Assembly (NCBI GenBank): GCA_015680685.1
Contig: MNCI01007937.1
Location: 1,007,212 to 1,071,211 of the forward strand
Reading direction: 5' to 3'
Source: Gnetum montanum
Taxonomy: Eukaryota; Streptophyta; Gnetopsida; Gnetales; Gnetaceae
Length of the DNA: 64,000 nucleotides
Below the pieces are notes generated by a model. That model saw only the letters and a list, made by a program, of their open reading frames with translations, had not been told where the DNA came from and did not search any database. This document shows, in pieces, positions 1 through 11,300 of this stretch (its first letter is position 1; each line of letters opens with the position of its first letter). Both the position numbers and the translations under genes were made by a program.

Positions 1-1455
1 CGGAACATTCCACATTAATCAAGGTGAGAGAATGACAAGTTCCTTTTCACTGTGTTGGCTATAAATAGGGGTTTATCCCAGTAAACTCATCATTTTCACT
101 GTAAGAGCGCAGAGCCCACATCTAGAGCATAGAGTGGTTGTGCTAACAAAGAGCAAGGTGACTTAGCATAGAGGCTAAGAAAGAATCTACAACTGAGATG
201 ATGACGCCTAAGAGAGAATGCAAACACCTAGCACTCACCAAGGCAGATGAGGTGAAAGACACCTTGGGGCGTTTGTTGTAAGCACGCGTCACAGTGCAGG
301 AGGAAACTCCGTTAGCCCGATAAGTTGCTACGCTACTTCCCTTTTTTTAATTTTTTGTTCTTGTTGTTTCTACTTTCTTTTTTTTTATTTCTATTTTCGT
401 TTTGAAATCTGCATTTTCTATCATCGTCTTTGTTACCATTTTGGTTGTTATACCATCGCTGTTGCCGATTCAGCTGCGACGGTGTACAGATGCTACGCTA
501 AGGTTGCATATAGTGTCGACTAGACTTCCATTGTTGTGGCTAGCTTGCCATAGAGGCTTAGGTGATTCTGGCAACCTAGCATGCAAATAGCGTAGCGTAC
601 AATCCTCAGGAGGGTTTGGCCATGTGCATGATTTGAAAACATAACACGTGTCTATTATGGCGTAGTGCAAATAATTTTGTTAGGAAGAAGATTTGTTGAA
701 ATGGCTGCAGCATATTAAATTGTTTCTTGTTCAAAATTTGTATTTAATTTTTTGTTCCTCTGGTGCGCTATTGCCTTTGTGGTTCTACTATGCTACATGC
801 AAGGAAAGAGTTATGCTACACTATTTGTAAATGACTAATCTTGCTATGCTACAAGCTAACTTCACTCGAAGATGATGCTAACATTTTCCATTGTGATGTG
901 TAGGGTGATGTTAAGGCCCATTTTGATTGTCCTAGAAATTGTAGGGGTTTTGTGCTGCCCAAGCGAACTAGTAGCCAACGTTCCTCCGCCCCACGCATGT
1001 GTGGGGTGAGAGACGATCTAGTTATAGGAAGGTGTGTGGGACTTCCTACAATTCCTCCTCCAACACTTTAGTGTGATCGTTTGGTCACACTTATCGGAGG
1101 AGGTAGCAGCCATAATTACAAAAACCCTATTGCCTGGGGCAAACCGGGGTATTCTAAAATTTTTGACCAATGGAGCAATTAGGAGTGGGTAGGCAGAGGG
1201 ATCCAGTTAGCGCTCGAAAAGCTTAAGGTGTGTAAGTTGGATTTGGGAAATGTTTGAATATAATTGCTACTACCTATACAACATGTTGTTCATTGCCCGC
1301 CACATGGGAACCTATTTTCAGAACCCACCAGAAACCATTTATTGTGTTGACAAGTGAGTTCTGTAAACATATTCCGCTATGTTATGCAATGCATGCTATG
1401 CTAGGCGAAAAAAAATGTTAACAGTGTGTGCACTTTTCTTTTTATGTGTTACTAG
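1..1455. other. Upstream region with TATA-like box, no supported gene
   Basis: No open frame here can be defended. TATAAATA at 60-67 is a good plant TATA box; being almost palindromic it also reads as TATTTATA on the other strand, so it does not fix a direction. Copies of the GCTACGCTA-type motif occur near 329, 490, 590, 840 and 1380. The stretch could hold the 3' LTR of element A2, which should lie on this side, but I could not find its ends. A short coding-like frame around 1097-1190 on the plus strand might be an extra upstream exon of the pseudogene that follows; this is weak. Confidence 0.35.
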
Positions 1456-4400
1456 GTTTTATATTGGCAAGGGTGGGCTTCACAGTGATACAAATGCCTT
1501 GGCCTTGGTACAAATGGCACTACGGGAGTTTTGCTCTGCTGAGAATATGCATGCCAATGTGATAGGCCAATGTGAGGGTGAATACAAAACCTATCCAACC
1601 TAGTACTTCCAGTTTTACAATAGGTGTAAAGAGTTTGGTTGGTTGGATGGGGATTGGGCATCCCTTAGGTTGATCACCGTTGAAGATGTGTTGGTGGATC
1701 TCCCACCGTTCCTGTCACCGTTTAAACCTAGTACGCTAGACCATGACTTTATGTTTGCATGTTTGAGTGTTGTTTTAGTTTTTCTTTTATTTTTTTGTTT
1801 TGTTTAAGTTTTTACTTTTTCCTTTTGTAAACTACTATAGCAATGAAAAAATCCCAGGAGGTGACGGTGATCACCTCTGGGTATAACGAGGCTAACATTT
1901 ATTTCAAGTATGGGGAGGTAGACGAGACCCAATGCTGGCTTTGCAACAGGTCCCCGGAATTGCTCACCAAAAACCTTCGGGACGTTGGGCTTATGGAATT
2001 GTTCTTGGCTGTGAACCTAAGTGTCTTTGCTGCTGAGATGCTTGCCCTAGCTAACTCCTTTTCTAAAAGAGTAGACCGCTTTTGCACATGTGTGCACAAT
2101 GTGTTGGTGGTCCTTGAGATTAATGACCAGCTATTCGCAGATCTCTTCGGTGTCCCCTCTAATGGTCTCCCTGTGGGGGCAAAGACCAAAAAGGAGGTGA
2201 ACCATCAAGGGGACATTGAGGAGTGGCTAGGGGTAGTGAAAGGATGAAAGGGGATCCCTATTGAAGTGACTACGCTGAAAGTGGCCAAAATGATTTACCC
2301 CATCTTCCATGCCTGTGCTTTCTGCAAGCTACTCTCATAAAGAAAGATCATTGGGATTAAGAAAGCTTGGGCAATGAGAGAGGTCATGGAAGAGGGGGCT
2401 CATTACAATTAGGCCAAACATCTCTGCAAAGGTTTTTATGCTGAAATGGTCAAGCTTCATAAGAAGCCTAAATCCCGTTTTAATATGCATCATGCCTTTT
2501 TTGTAGCCTGCTTGTGACGCTTTGTAGAATTCCTGGTAGTTTGTGAGAATGGAGTCTAGGTGATGCAAAATCATAACCAGATTTCCAAACCATGGATTTG
2601 CCAAGTCTTCTGCACCACCTGAGCCCAGGATCCCCCAGAAGCTATTGGGGAGTTGTTTTCAATGATGACCAGGGATCGGGTGGCCCGCAACTTTCACTGC
2701 CAGGATAATGTAGGGGAGGTGCCCCCTGCTACTATGGGTAGCGTATCATAAAGGAAACATCTCATCATGGACATGGTGACCACCAAGTTGCAACAAAAAA
2801 GGTCTCGTCCAGTTGAAGAGCTTGCTCGTATGGACGAAGAAGGGGGGAAGAAATTGTGGTTCAAGCTTTGCAAGATACAGCCTCCCATTGGTAAATGCCT
2901 TTTCGTTTTTTATTTACTTCTTCGTTTGTTTGGTTAATGCTTGCTACACTGTGCTACACTAGGTAGTGTAGCACAACGTAGCATTTTTTTTAAAGTTAAT
3001 TTGCTTTTGCCTAATGTGAACATGCTTTGCTATCAGAGGAAGAAGAAGAAGAAGAAGAAGAAGGCAGAGAAGAGGTCACGACCCCTGAAACGGGGGTGAC
3101 TAATAATGATGCGGGGGCCTCGGCCACAGAGGAAAGGGTCCTAGTCAAGAGAGAAGGAGCTTCCTCCACAAAGGAAGGGGCTCCCGTTGACAAGGAAAAC
3201 ACTCTTGCTAATGAGGAGGATGTTAAAGCCGATGAGAAGGACTCCCCTGCTGATGAGGAGGATGCTCCTATGGATGAGGAAAATGCTGGTGCAAGGGAAA
3301 GAAGGGCCCCAATGAATAAAGAAGAGGCTCATGTCAACCAAGAAGGGACCTCTATCGATGATCCCTTTGCTGAATGTAGTTTAGCACCAGAGGAGCAGAT
3401 GGATGTGGAGGGTGCTACCATGGTGTTCAGCCAACAAGAAGGGGGAGAGCTACAACTAGATGCTGGTGAGTTTGACTGCATATTTGACAGTATGTCGATG
3501 GGAAACCCCCCCACTATCACCCCTAAGGGTTTGCTGGGTAGGAGCCCTTACACTATCATTCACATTACTCATCAACTTTATTGTAGTCCATATTAGTCAT
3601 GACTGATGTGTTTGGTTATATTGTAGACACCGCTATTGACACTATAGGACCTTCTTTGATCCACCTACGACCATGGGCTGAGACCCCTAATAAGTTTGCT
3701 TTCATGCAAGGGGTGGTCGATGACATGATCGACCATCTGAGGTGGATCGATCCAGAAGTGGGTAAGTGAAGTAACTACACTAGGCTTTTAACTTGCTATG
3801 CTAGACCTCTTGGGTTGCTAAAATTTATTACGCTACTATGAATAATGCATTGTTTGTGTGTGGTCGATAGCCTCTCGCCTTAAGTGGGACCTGAAACAAG
3901 CAATCAAGGTCGACGCTATGCCTGTATGCCCACCTGAAGTGACCAATGTGCCTTGTCACATATATGAAGAGGCCAACAAATGCACATTGTACTTGGCGTG
4001 CTCCTTGTGGGAGGGTAGGCATGTGAATGAAGACTTGTGGAAACGGGTCCAAAGGCTTGAGAAAGAGAAGGCCAATATGACTACCAAGGTGGGAGACATC
4101 CACTCTAGGAATGAGTTCCTATTGGCCCAGGATACCAACGATGGTAGTTGGTGTACGACCATCATAGATTATGCAAGATATTGGATGGTCATGTGGTGCA
4201 ACAATGAGGCCACATGTGAGATAATTGAGTAGTGAATGCAAATGGACCTATTTCCCTAGAAGAACTAGGATTGGAAGGATTATAGCGCAAGAGTTTACGA
4301 GTGGGGGTAGTCCTAGGTAAACCACAAGCATATGTATAAACTAGAATGTGCCGCCTACCGTAAACAATACCAGGATGCTTCAATGAAGTTGTATACTCAT

Positions 4401-4856
4401 GAAACATTCCTGGATGTCATTGGTGCTTCTGAGGCTTACAACAAGTTCATGCAACAAGTAACGGTTAGTGAATCACCTGAGTAGGAAGTGAGTCTTCCCA
4501 CAAGTGAGACTGTCACTGCCTCCTTTTCTCTAGGATTGCCAAGATGGACAGCTATTGAAAAAGAAAAAGTTGCAGTAAATGCTGTCTTGGAAGATAGGCA
4601 CTGGGCCAACATTACTGAAGAGGAGGTCTAGCAACACCTTGGGATTGGTTTGGATCATATACCCCCTAAGATAGATGGGGGCCATCTCAGGTTAATCACT
4701 CTCTATGATGCAACAACTTTTTTACTCTAGTTTTTATCATGATTCTAGCTGACCACTTCATTTTCTATGATACAGATTCCGGATGAAGAAGCAAGGACCT
4801 CTAAGAGTGGGAATAATAATGCAGAGGAAGATGATGCAGAGGAAGACGATGTATGA
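1456..4856 (+). pseudogene. Decayed multi-exon gene, antisense to the neighbouring gag (accessory aORF-like)
   Basis: I do not recognise the protein. Exons can be read at 1456-1752, 1841-2890, 3037-3537, 3627-3761, 3871-4690 and 4776-4856, separated by introns with standard borders (donors GTAAAT at 2891, GTAAGT at 3762, GTTAAT at 4691; acceptors TATCAG at 3031-3036, TTGTAG at 3626, GATAG at 3870, ATACAG at 4775). The product would have a globular start, a run of Glu followed by a Lys/Glu/Asp-rich segment with repeats such as DEEDAPMDEEN, a probable coiled coil (KRVQRLEKEK) and an acidic tail ending in TGA at 4854-4856. Frames are interrupted by stops, many of them TAG where Gln or Trp is expected (1600, 2413, 4230, 4482). 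The pseudogene runs opposite to the gag and protease of element A2. Antisense accessory genes near the 3' end are known in Tat-lineage elements such as Grande, which is why I place it there. A separate host gene remains possible. Confidence 0.55.
2952..2973. repeat. Perfect hairpin in intron of the antisense pseudogene
   Basis: TGCTACACTA, a GG loop and TAGTGTAGCA form a perfect 10-bp stem. It lies in the 2891-3036 intron, which also holds a second GCTACACT and a CGTAGCA. The same word family recurs in the U3 side of the LTR at 17.4-17.9 kb. Confidence 0.75.
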
Positions 4857-5239
4857 TAGCAAGGGCTCTTATTTGTATTTTTGGAAAACTATTGCAAAAA
4901 TTATTTAATTGAGACTTTGAATGGAAAATGAATTATGACTAGATTCGTTTTATTCTAGTTTGTGTATCATCTATGCTATTCCTCTTTATGTTTTTTTTGT
5001 CTTCTTAGTTTTAGGCCATTTCGGGCTATGGTCATGTGATAAGAAAAAGAGTTATTTATTTGCTTTTTTGTTTTGAATAGCCAATTTTAGGCCCTGGCAG
5101 GCCACAGTGGTAGTTTAAGGCCATTCCAGGCTATCGCTAGTTTTAGGCCATTTCAGGCCATTGTGTAAACGCGGGGTAAAGAATTTTGACATTTTTAGGC
5201 CTTAGCGGGCCGTGATGTAATGTAAGTGGAAAATTTTAT
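4857..5239. other. AT-rich stretch leading into degenerate repeat units
   Basis: After the pseudogene stop the sequence is AT-rich. From about 5011 it contains increasingly regular copies of TTTTAGGCCATTTCGGGC-like words, which are diverged outer units of the 27-bp array that follows. I see no gene. Confidence 0.5.
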
Positions 5240-5423
5240 TAGTTTTAGGGCTTAGCGGACCATGTGTAGTTTTAGGCCATTTTGGGCCATGGGTAGGTTT
5301 AGGCCATTTTGGGCCATGTGTAGTTTTAGGCAATTTCAGGCCACGAGTAGTTTTAGGCCATTTTGGGCCATGGGTAGTTTTAGGCCATTTTGGGCCATGG
5401 GTAGTTTTAGGCCATTTCAAGCC
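5240..5423. repeat. 27-bp tandem array, interrupted by element A1
   Basis: Six full units and a seventh cut after 22 bases, with consensus TAGTTTTAGGCCATTTTGGG followed by CCATGGG or CCATGTG. Units start at 5240, 5267, 5294, 5321, 5348, 5375 and 5402. The missing five bases (ATGTG) of the cut unit are found right after the far LTR of element A1, at 12585-12589. The array is therefore older than A1 and belongs to the element whose protease starts at 12.9 kb. There are no spacers, so it is not a CRISPR array. Confidence 0.85.
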
Positions 5424-6702
5424 TGTAGCGACCGAAAACATCGACAACTGAAACATCGAGAGGTTGTTGAGTAAACACTTTAACCCTAAATCTGTGCAAG
5501 GGCCATGCTGGAGAAAACAAAAATGAGGTTCCCTGAATGGTCTTGTCAATCAAACAGGGACTTACGTGATGTTAAAATGATAATGTGTGAAAAGAGTTTA
5601 TACTACATTATGCATGGGCATCGAGTCTGGCTCGGCTAGAGCGTAGCAGGATGTCCCGGCCTAAGAACAATGACGCGAACATGTAAATATGTATGAAATA
5701 GTAAGAAAGTATAAGCATTAAACTAAATGATAGAGAGAAATGCTTGAGAAATGTAATAGAATTTGAGAAAAATGCACTACCCCAAAAGAGGGAGCATGGC
5801 TAATTTACAAAGGTATACACAGTGTACCATAGGCATAGTGGGAGCACAGTCACAGCCTCGATGATGCTGGGCTGTGAAGTCTGGCACTTGTTGTGATGAT
5901 CTATGCCTACCAGGGTGGCCACCATAATGTAACATGCAATGTTCTGCAGGGTTGCAATGGGGCTGCAGTGGGCCGTGATGTGTAACTCTGCCTCTCTGTC
6001 GGTGTGGTGTGGTGCTCTGGGTCTCCTTCGCCCACAGAGCTCAGTGCCAAGATGCCAAAATGCCAAATTCCACGTGCTTAAAAAGGCTCACATCCAAGGA
6101 ATGCCGACCCCTTGGGAATGCCAATGGTCAAGGAATGTAATCGCTGAGAGATGCCAACAATTGCGAACCCTTAGGGAATGCCAATGATCTAGGAATGTAG
6201 CCGTTGAGAGATGCCAATAATTAAGAAATGCCAACCCTTGGGGAATACCAATGGTCCAAGAACGTAACTGCTGAGAGATGCCAACATTTAAAGAATGCCA
6301 ACCCTTGGGGAATGCCAATAGTCCAGGAATGTAACCGTTGGGAAATGCCAACAATTAAGGAATGTTAACTGCTGGGGAAATCCAATGGTCCTGGAATGTA
6401 ACCCTTGGGTTCCCAGGGTATTTAAAGGGCTATGGTTAGCCCAAAATGTGGATCAAGTGCCACATGGCGGTGTGATGGATGGGACTGTGCTTATCCCATG
6501 TTACTTGTGGGACATGGGACACTAGCAGGGTGAAGTTGGCTACACTATGCTACACTGCATAGCTTGAAAACTATGTTACGGTGTACTCGTTGCTACGCTA
6601 TGCTGCACAACGTGACATGGGTGCTATGCTAAAAGTCCCATCATTATAACATAGCCAAATTTGTAGTTGCAATGCCAAGACCTAAAGTTTTGTGGTGTTT
6701 CA
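5424..6702 (-). mobile_element. LTR of element A1 (3' LTR, family A, 1279 bp)
   Basis: On the minus strand the LTR begins TGAAACACC and ends GTCGCTACA. A copy of exactly the same length lies at 11301-12579. A TATA box reads TTTAAATA on the minus strand (6419-6426), so U3 is to the right and R/U5 to the left. A polypurine tract abuts the right edge. The R/U5 part carries a 67-bp minisatellite. The left flank AAGCC (5419-5423) pairs with GGGCC (12580-12584) as the target duplication, allowing two G-to-A changes. Confidence 0.85.
6090..6410. repeat. 67-bp minisatellite inside LTR (A1, left copy)
   Basis: About five units of 67 bp built from GGAATGTAACCGTTGGGAGA, TGCCAACAATTAAGGAATGC and related words. 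It lies downstream of the TATA box in transcription sense. Its open frames on both strands are a by-product of the repeat and are not called as genes. The matching array is at about 11965-12290. Confidence 0.8.
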
Positions 6703-6718
6703 ATGGCCCCTCTTTGTT
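6703..6718 (-). other. Polypurine tract of element A1
   Basis: The minus strand reads AACAAAGAGGGGCCAT directly before the LTR start TGAAACACC. This is the position and composition expected for the plus-strand primer site of an LTR retrotransposon. Confidence 0.75.
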
Positions 6719-7873
6719 GACATCTGGAGGAGTGGCCCGAGAGACATTGACAAAGAATTACAAAACACTACAGTAGACATGTCACCAACATCACTCATCG
6801 ACACAAGATTGGATGTCATTTTACCATGCTCAAGAGTGTTATGGGAATAAGGTTATGCTAGGGGACAAGGGGTATAGGCAATGCTAGGGAGATGAAATTT
6901 AAATGGTGTTAATGAAATGAAAATAGTGGATCATGATGTAAGATGCAAATTTAGCATGGTTGACAATGATCATGGCATGATGTGGTTTTCCCCTGAAATG
7001 TTGACCTCTTGTTGGAGTGTTTATGAGAGCATCAAAGTCAATCTAAGGCTTGGCCAGCTGTAAAGCTGAAGCAGTGTCAATTTTCCTGGGGATGTGTTTT
7101 TTCCCCATTCTTTTTCTTTTTTCTTTTTTTTTCTCTCTCTCTTTTTGTTGTTGTGAGGAACACCTTCTTTAGGTTCGGCTTACTACTGAATGTTAGCTGC
7201 AAGCTGGCAATCGAGAAGATGGGCTTTGTTTCCCAGGGATGATTCATGTTACATCTGCATAGGCTTTGACCATGCAACAGAGGCTCCCCATAGGATGAGT
7301 TATGTTACATCAACCATGGGTTCTACAATTGATGTGAAGAGAATGCCATATGCATCAAAATGTGTATGCATATGAGGGATGTGAAATCATGAGTATGGGG
7401 GAGATAAGAGGATATTAGGATAATGAAGTGAATGTGCATAGGTTGTAATAAGGATGAGGGGTGGAGGTGCACTCTTGAGTGGCTCAACTAGTCCAATCAT
7501 GCACATCAGAGCAATGTGGTGACTTGCTACTGCAATGAGATGCATCTTTGCATGACTACCTTTGAGGCTTCATCCTGCAAACACAACTCCGAGAAGATAA
7601 GAAAACCAAAAAATGTGAAATGCAAGTGCAAATGTCCAATGTGAAGATGCTACAGGTGCTAGATGCGAAGATGTTGTAAATGTGTCAAATGCTATGCCAG
7701 TTGCAAGTGCTCAGGAAGCTAGTAAAGGTGTTAAGGTGATGATGTTGTGAGTCCTATGAAGGTCGCACTAATGGGCAGTGCTCCAAAAAATTAGTAGAAT
7801 GATGAGAGGCGATAATGCTACAAGTGCCCCAAGGGTTTCACCAATGGCAAGTGCTCAAATTAGATCAGTAACA
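6719..7873. other. Non-coding 3' part of element A1
   Basis: About 1.15 kb between the end of gag and the polypurine tract. I find no protease, polymerase or integrase motif on either strand. A pyrimidine-rich run lies at 7104-7150. The absence of pol makes A1 non-autonomous. Confidence 0.5.
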
Positions 7874-7993
7874 TGCCAGTTTAAAGTCTTGGTAGACTGT
7901 GATGTGCTATTTTATAGTCCTAGCAAACTGTTGATTGCTGGTTTAATGTCATAGTGGATGGTTGTTGCCAATTTAACATCGTAGTAGATGGTT
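7874..7993 (-). repeat. 30-bp coding repeat, four units, end of gag A1
   Basis: Units at 7874, 7904, 7934 and 7964, each encoding a variant of TMTLNWQQPS on the minus strand. The same unit occurs four times near the start of this gag (10231-10350). Lengths are a multiple of three, so the gag frame is kept. Confidence 0.7.
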
Positions 7994-8299
7994 GCTGTGG
8001 AACCTTAACCACAAAGGGTGTTGTGGGTGCTTGAGCTGGTACTTTGAAAACAAAGGAAGGCCTCTTGCTTGTGGAGGCAGAGGGGACCCTTGCCTTGTTA
8101 GAAGGCACACAAATGACAAAAGGTTGTTGCGTAGGTTTGGGCTTGCCACCTATGCTAATGGAATTTATGACATAGGAGGCATTGTCTGTGTTGGATTGAC
8201 TTTCCATATAGATCGGTAGTTGGCCTCGTTTTATCATTCTCTGTAGGTCATCTTGCAAAGCACGATAATTGTCTATACTATGACTAGCCAATTGGTGGT

Positions 8300-9099
8300 T
8301 GATGAGTGGCGAGGTACCCCTACACTTAACCATATGAATACGAGCGTTACACGCGCGATCTGGTCGAACTCTGTAGACTAAGTGCCTATATGCCTTATGG
8401 AACACCTAAGGTTAACCAGTTGTTGTCCTCCCAAGCTTACTTGTATTTGTCACGGTTGTATGGTTAAGTAAGCTTGAGGCATGTGATTTTTATATCTTTT
8501 ATGTTTTTATCACCTATGATAAGAGAGGAAAGGGTGAAGAGACTAAGTAACTAACTTTAACTAACTAAGCCTTAATTATCATAGCATCAGTATTTGTTCC
8601 CACTTGCCATTTTGCACCCTAAACCAATGCAACACTGGTCAGATTACCAAACGCTTTGCGTTATTGGGATTACCAAGCATAACGCATGTGCTCAAAGCAG
8701 TCATACTGAATGCACTTAACTATGAGAGTTGAGGGTTGAGAGTGATTAAGTCCTAAGAAAGCATTTAAAAATTTAATAGTAATTAAAGTCCTATTTAGCT
8801 TAGTTCATGCACTGCAAGGTTTATCCAAAATTTTGTCTTTATTTCCATACACAATTTTGTGCTCAGGTATAGAATTGCTCGAATAAAGTTCCATTCACTG
8901 TGGGACTTTAATTGCGAGCACATGGAAATTATTGTAACTCTAGAATGGGAAAATGGTAAGAGTTTGGCTAAGGTCTAGATCTAGATGGAGAAACAAGGGA
9001 GAGCCACCTCTTATTTATAGAATTGGTGGCATGCTACGATATCGCGTATACGATATCATGTACACGATATTGTGGCCCATGTGATATCGTGTCCCATCA
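8300..9099 (-). mobile_element. Solo LTR B1 (family B, Athila-like)
   Basis: An 800-bp LTR that reads TGATGAGTGGCGAGGTACCC at the left edge and ends CATCA at the right. It is flanked by a perfect 5-bp target duplication GTGGT (8295-8299 and 9100-9104). A minus-strand TATA box lies at 9012-9020. U3 is packed with CGATATC words (9035-9092). The left two thirds are clearly related to the LTR at 20580-21463. No internal sequence adjoins it, so it is a product of LTR-LTR recombination. It interrupts the gag of element A1. Confidence 0.92.
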
Positions 9100-10230
9100 G
9101 TGGTAATGACACTATTGGTCCAATTTAAAATGTTGTGGGACTTGGGGGTCATTTGGTACTGCTAATGTGGGATTCCTTAGTAGTTCACAATACCTATCAT
9201 GTTTTTGGCAGGTAATCACCAATACATGTTTGTGTTGAATTTTCCCAACTTTCAAGAGTTGCTCCAGTAGTTTATAGGGTTGCATCGATAGTGGTATATA
9301 CTTTGAGTGGTCCTTGCGCTAAAATTTGGGCCTTGGGGTGGCTCCTTCCGATGTAGGTGAGTTGGCACCAAAGTTGGAAGTTTTGTTAGCTGGGGCTTTA
9401 GGTTGCTTAGCTACTGGGCCCTAGTTGGTTACTTTTGTGCTTGTGGCCACCATTTCCATTGTTGTGTTTTGCTTGTGAGCATGTTGGTCTCTGTAGGCCA
9501 CATAAGCTAGGTCATTACTAGCTTGCGCTACTTCCTCTATGCGTTTTGCTTGGGCTAAGGTTTGGCTAAGAGACTTTGGGGCTAGATAATATAGTTTGGA
9601 CTTAATAAAGTCATTTACTGCACCTTTAAAGATGTCCAGTAGATGTGCCTCCATTAGGGGTTCATGCATTTCACTCAATGCAACATTCCAACATTGGAGG
9701 AACTTTGGCATGGGCTCTAGAGGCCCCTGTTTAACTTGCATAAGTTGGTCAAGGGTTGCTTTAGGCTTTAAGTTGTACCTAAAGTGTGTCACAAACTAGC
9801 TTATGAGATCCTCCAAAGAGGAGATTGAGGCCTTGGGGAGTGTGTGATACTAGTCCAAGGCCTTGCCAGTGAGTGACATGGGGAACATGTGCATGGTGGT
9901 GTGTGGCCAAGCTTGAAGGAGTAAGCATTCAGATCGAAATGTGACCAAGTGTGCATTGGGATCCCCTTCACCATTATACTTGGTGAATTGTGGTAGCTGG
10001 ACCCCAATTGGGAGAGTTAGAGGTGGTACTGTAGGACTTATGGGATCATCTTGGTAGAAGACCACCACCTTGATGGTGTCAGAGGAGGTAGCCTTAAGTC
10101 AGTTGATATCCTCCATCAAACTTTAGATTAGCTAGAATGCCTGATCCAAGCTTGGGGATGTGCCAACTAGTTGCATTAGCTAGGCTTGGGTTGGTTGCAT
10201 AGCATAGGTTAAAATTTTTGGTTGTGGAGG

Positions 10231-10350
10231 TTTCCATTTTAACGTCATAGCAAGTGGTTGTTACCAGTTTAACATCGTAGCAGACGGTTGTTTCCAGTTT
10301 AACATCGTAGTGGACAGGTGTTGCTAGTTTAATGTCATAGCGGACTGTTG
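10231..10350 (-). repeat. 30-bp coding repeat, four units, N-terminal side of gag A1
   Basis: Four units at 10231, 10261, 10291 and 10321 with core CCAGTTTAACATCGTAG, encoding variants of SATMLNWQQP. The same unit is found near the C-terminal end of the same gag. Confidence 0.8.
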
Positions 10351-11013
10351 TTGATGTGTTGGCTGAGCGATGGGTGTGGTGATCGAAGTAGGCCACACAT
10401 AAGTGGGTTGGACGGACTCCACAGACACCAATGAGATAGGTGGGACGTAGGATACCTGAGTTGTCTAGGGCTAGAAGGTGGCCTCTACATGAGCATAGTG
10501 TTGGGAAAATGCATTAGTTGCTTGTGAGGAAGGCTGAATTGGTATGGTCACCATCTTGGAGAGGTCGGGTGGACCAAACCAAGGAGGGGCTGTACTAGGG
10601 GATGGTTGTTGGAAGAAAGTGTGAAGGGGGCTCTCATGCTCAGAGTGGGCCTCAAACTCATCTTCTTCCTTTTGTGAGGCTTTCTTGTAGGTTGTCTTTG
10701 TATCATGCTTGTTTGCATGGATAAGTTGAGACAACAACTAGTGGTAGAAGTCCGTAAGTGGGATTATGCCAAACAAGGAGGGGTTGTACTCCCGTCCGTT
10801 CCATTGGACTTGTTTGTAATCCTGTTTTGCTTCCAAATCAAGGTAATCCACTGGTAGCCCTGCTTGGATTTTGGCACAAAAAAAATTATATTGTTCATGG
10901 CTTAGTGTGGCTTTCTTTGGTTGGATTGTGATATCAAACATGTTAAACATTGATGTGGAATGTTGATCTAGATTCATATTCACAGATCGAGTTGTGAAAG
11001 TTACTATTTGCAA

Positions 11014-11300
11014 AAAATGGCTAACTCTAAAAATGAAAAAAAATGACTAAATATATCGATAGCAGGAAAATGGATAAGTGTAAAAATGAAAGAAAAAAAA
11101 TGCTAAGTATAAAAATGCAAAAAAAAATGTTAAGTGTGAAAATTTCTAAAAATGGCCAAATTTGATGCTACACTCGCTACGCTGGAGCTTGCTACACTAT
11201 GAGAACTTGTTATGCTCTCTAGAACATCCAGAGTTCTAACTAAGTGCTAATAAAAAATGTACACAGAGATGGTTCAGGCCCTCCTTCTAGCTCCAAAAAC
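11014..11300 (-). other. 5' leader and primer-site zone of element A1
   Basis: This is untranslated sequence between LTR and gag. Next to the LTR end the minus strand reads TTTTTGGAGCTAGAAGGAGG; the A2 leader has TTTATGGGGCTAGAAGGAGG at the same place. Conservation at this position suggests the primer-binding site, but I could not assign a tRNA. Low-complexity (A)n TGCTAAGTATAAA words fill 11030-11150. Confidence 0.5.

Larger units (their letters stand above)
7874..11013 (-). pseudogene. gag: gag of element A1 (Ty3/gypsy), broken
   Basis: This is the capsid-type polyprotein that packages element RNA. Reading leftwards from the ATG at 11013 there is an N-terminal segment (NFFCAKIQAGLPVDYLDLE), a Pro/Gln-rich linker with 30-bp coding repeats, and the Retrotrans_gag core at about 10.07-9.42 kb (FTKYNGEGDPNAHLVTFRSE, FLQCWNVALSEMHEPLMEAH, DFIKSKLYYLAPKSLSQTLA). 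Further left is a C-terminal part with the pattern SIDNYRALQDDLQRMIKRGQ and a second set of 30-bp repeats. The core carries a TAG where Trp is expected after GKALD (about 9853); the gag at 15.1 kb has the same stop. A solo LTR (8300-9099) splits the frame. Several other stops are present, so no product is expected. Confidence 0.85.

Noticed and set aside
3027-3596. Stand-alone acidic protein gene
   Set aside because: Good splice sites on both sides (2891-3036 and 3538-3626) show that it is one exon of a longer broken gene; the apparent start lies in the upstream intron.
5240-5423. Possible CRISPR array
   Set aside because: Units are directly adjacent with no unique spacers, and the context is eukaryotic.
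5202-5549. Open frames on both strands with a repeated PKTTHGPKW-like or FRPFWAMG pattern
   Set aside because: Translation of the 27-bp tandem array (a multiple of three, so frames stay open). No start context or homology.
6088-6354. 88-codon minus-strand frame, repeated at 11965-12231 with the same length
   Set aside because: It is produced by the 67-bp minisatellite in the LTR; period and composition explain the open frame in several phases. Conservation reflects LTR copies, not a protein.
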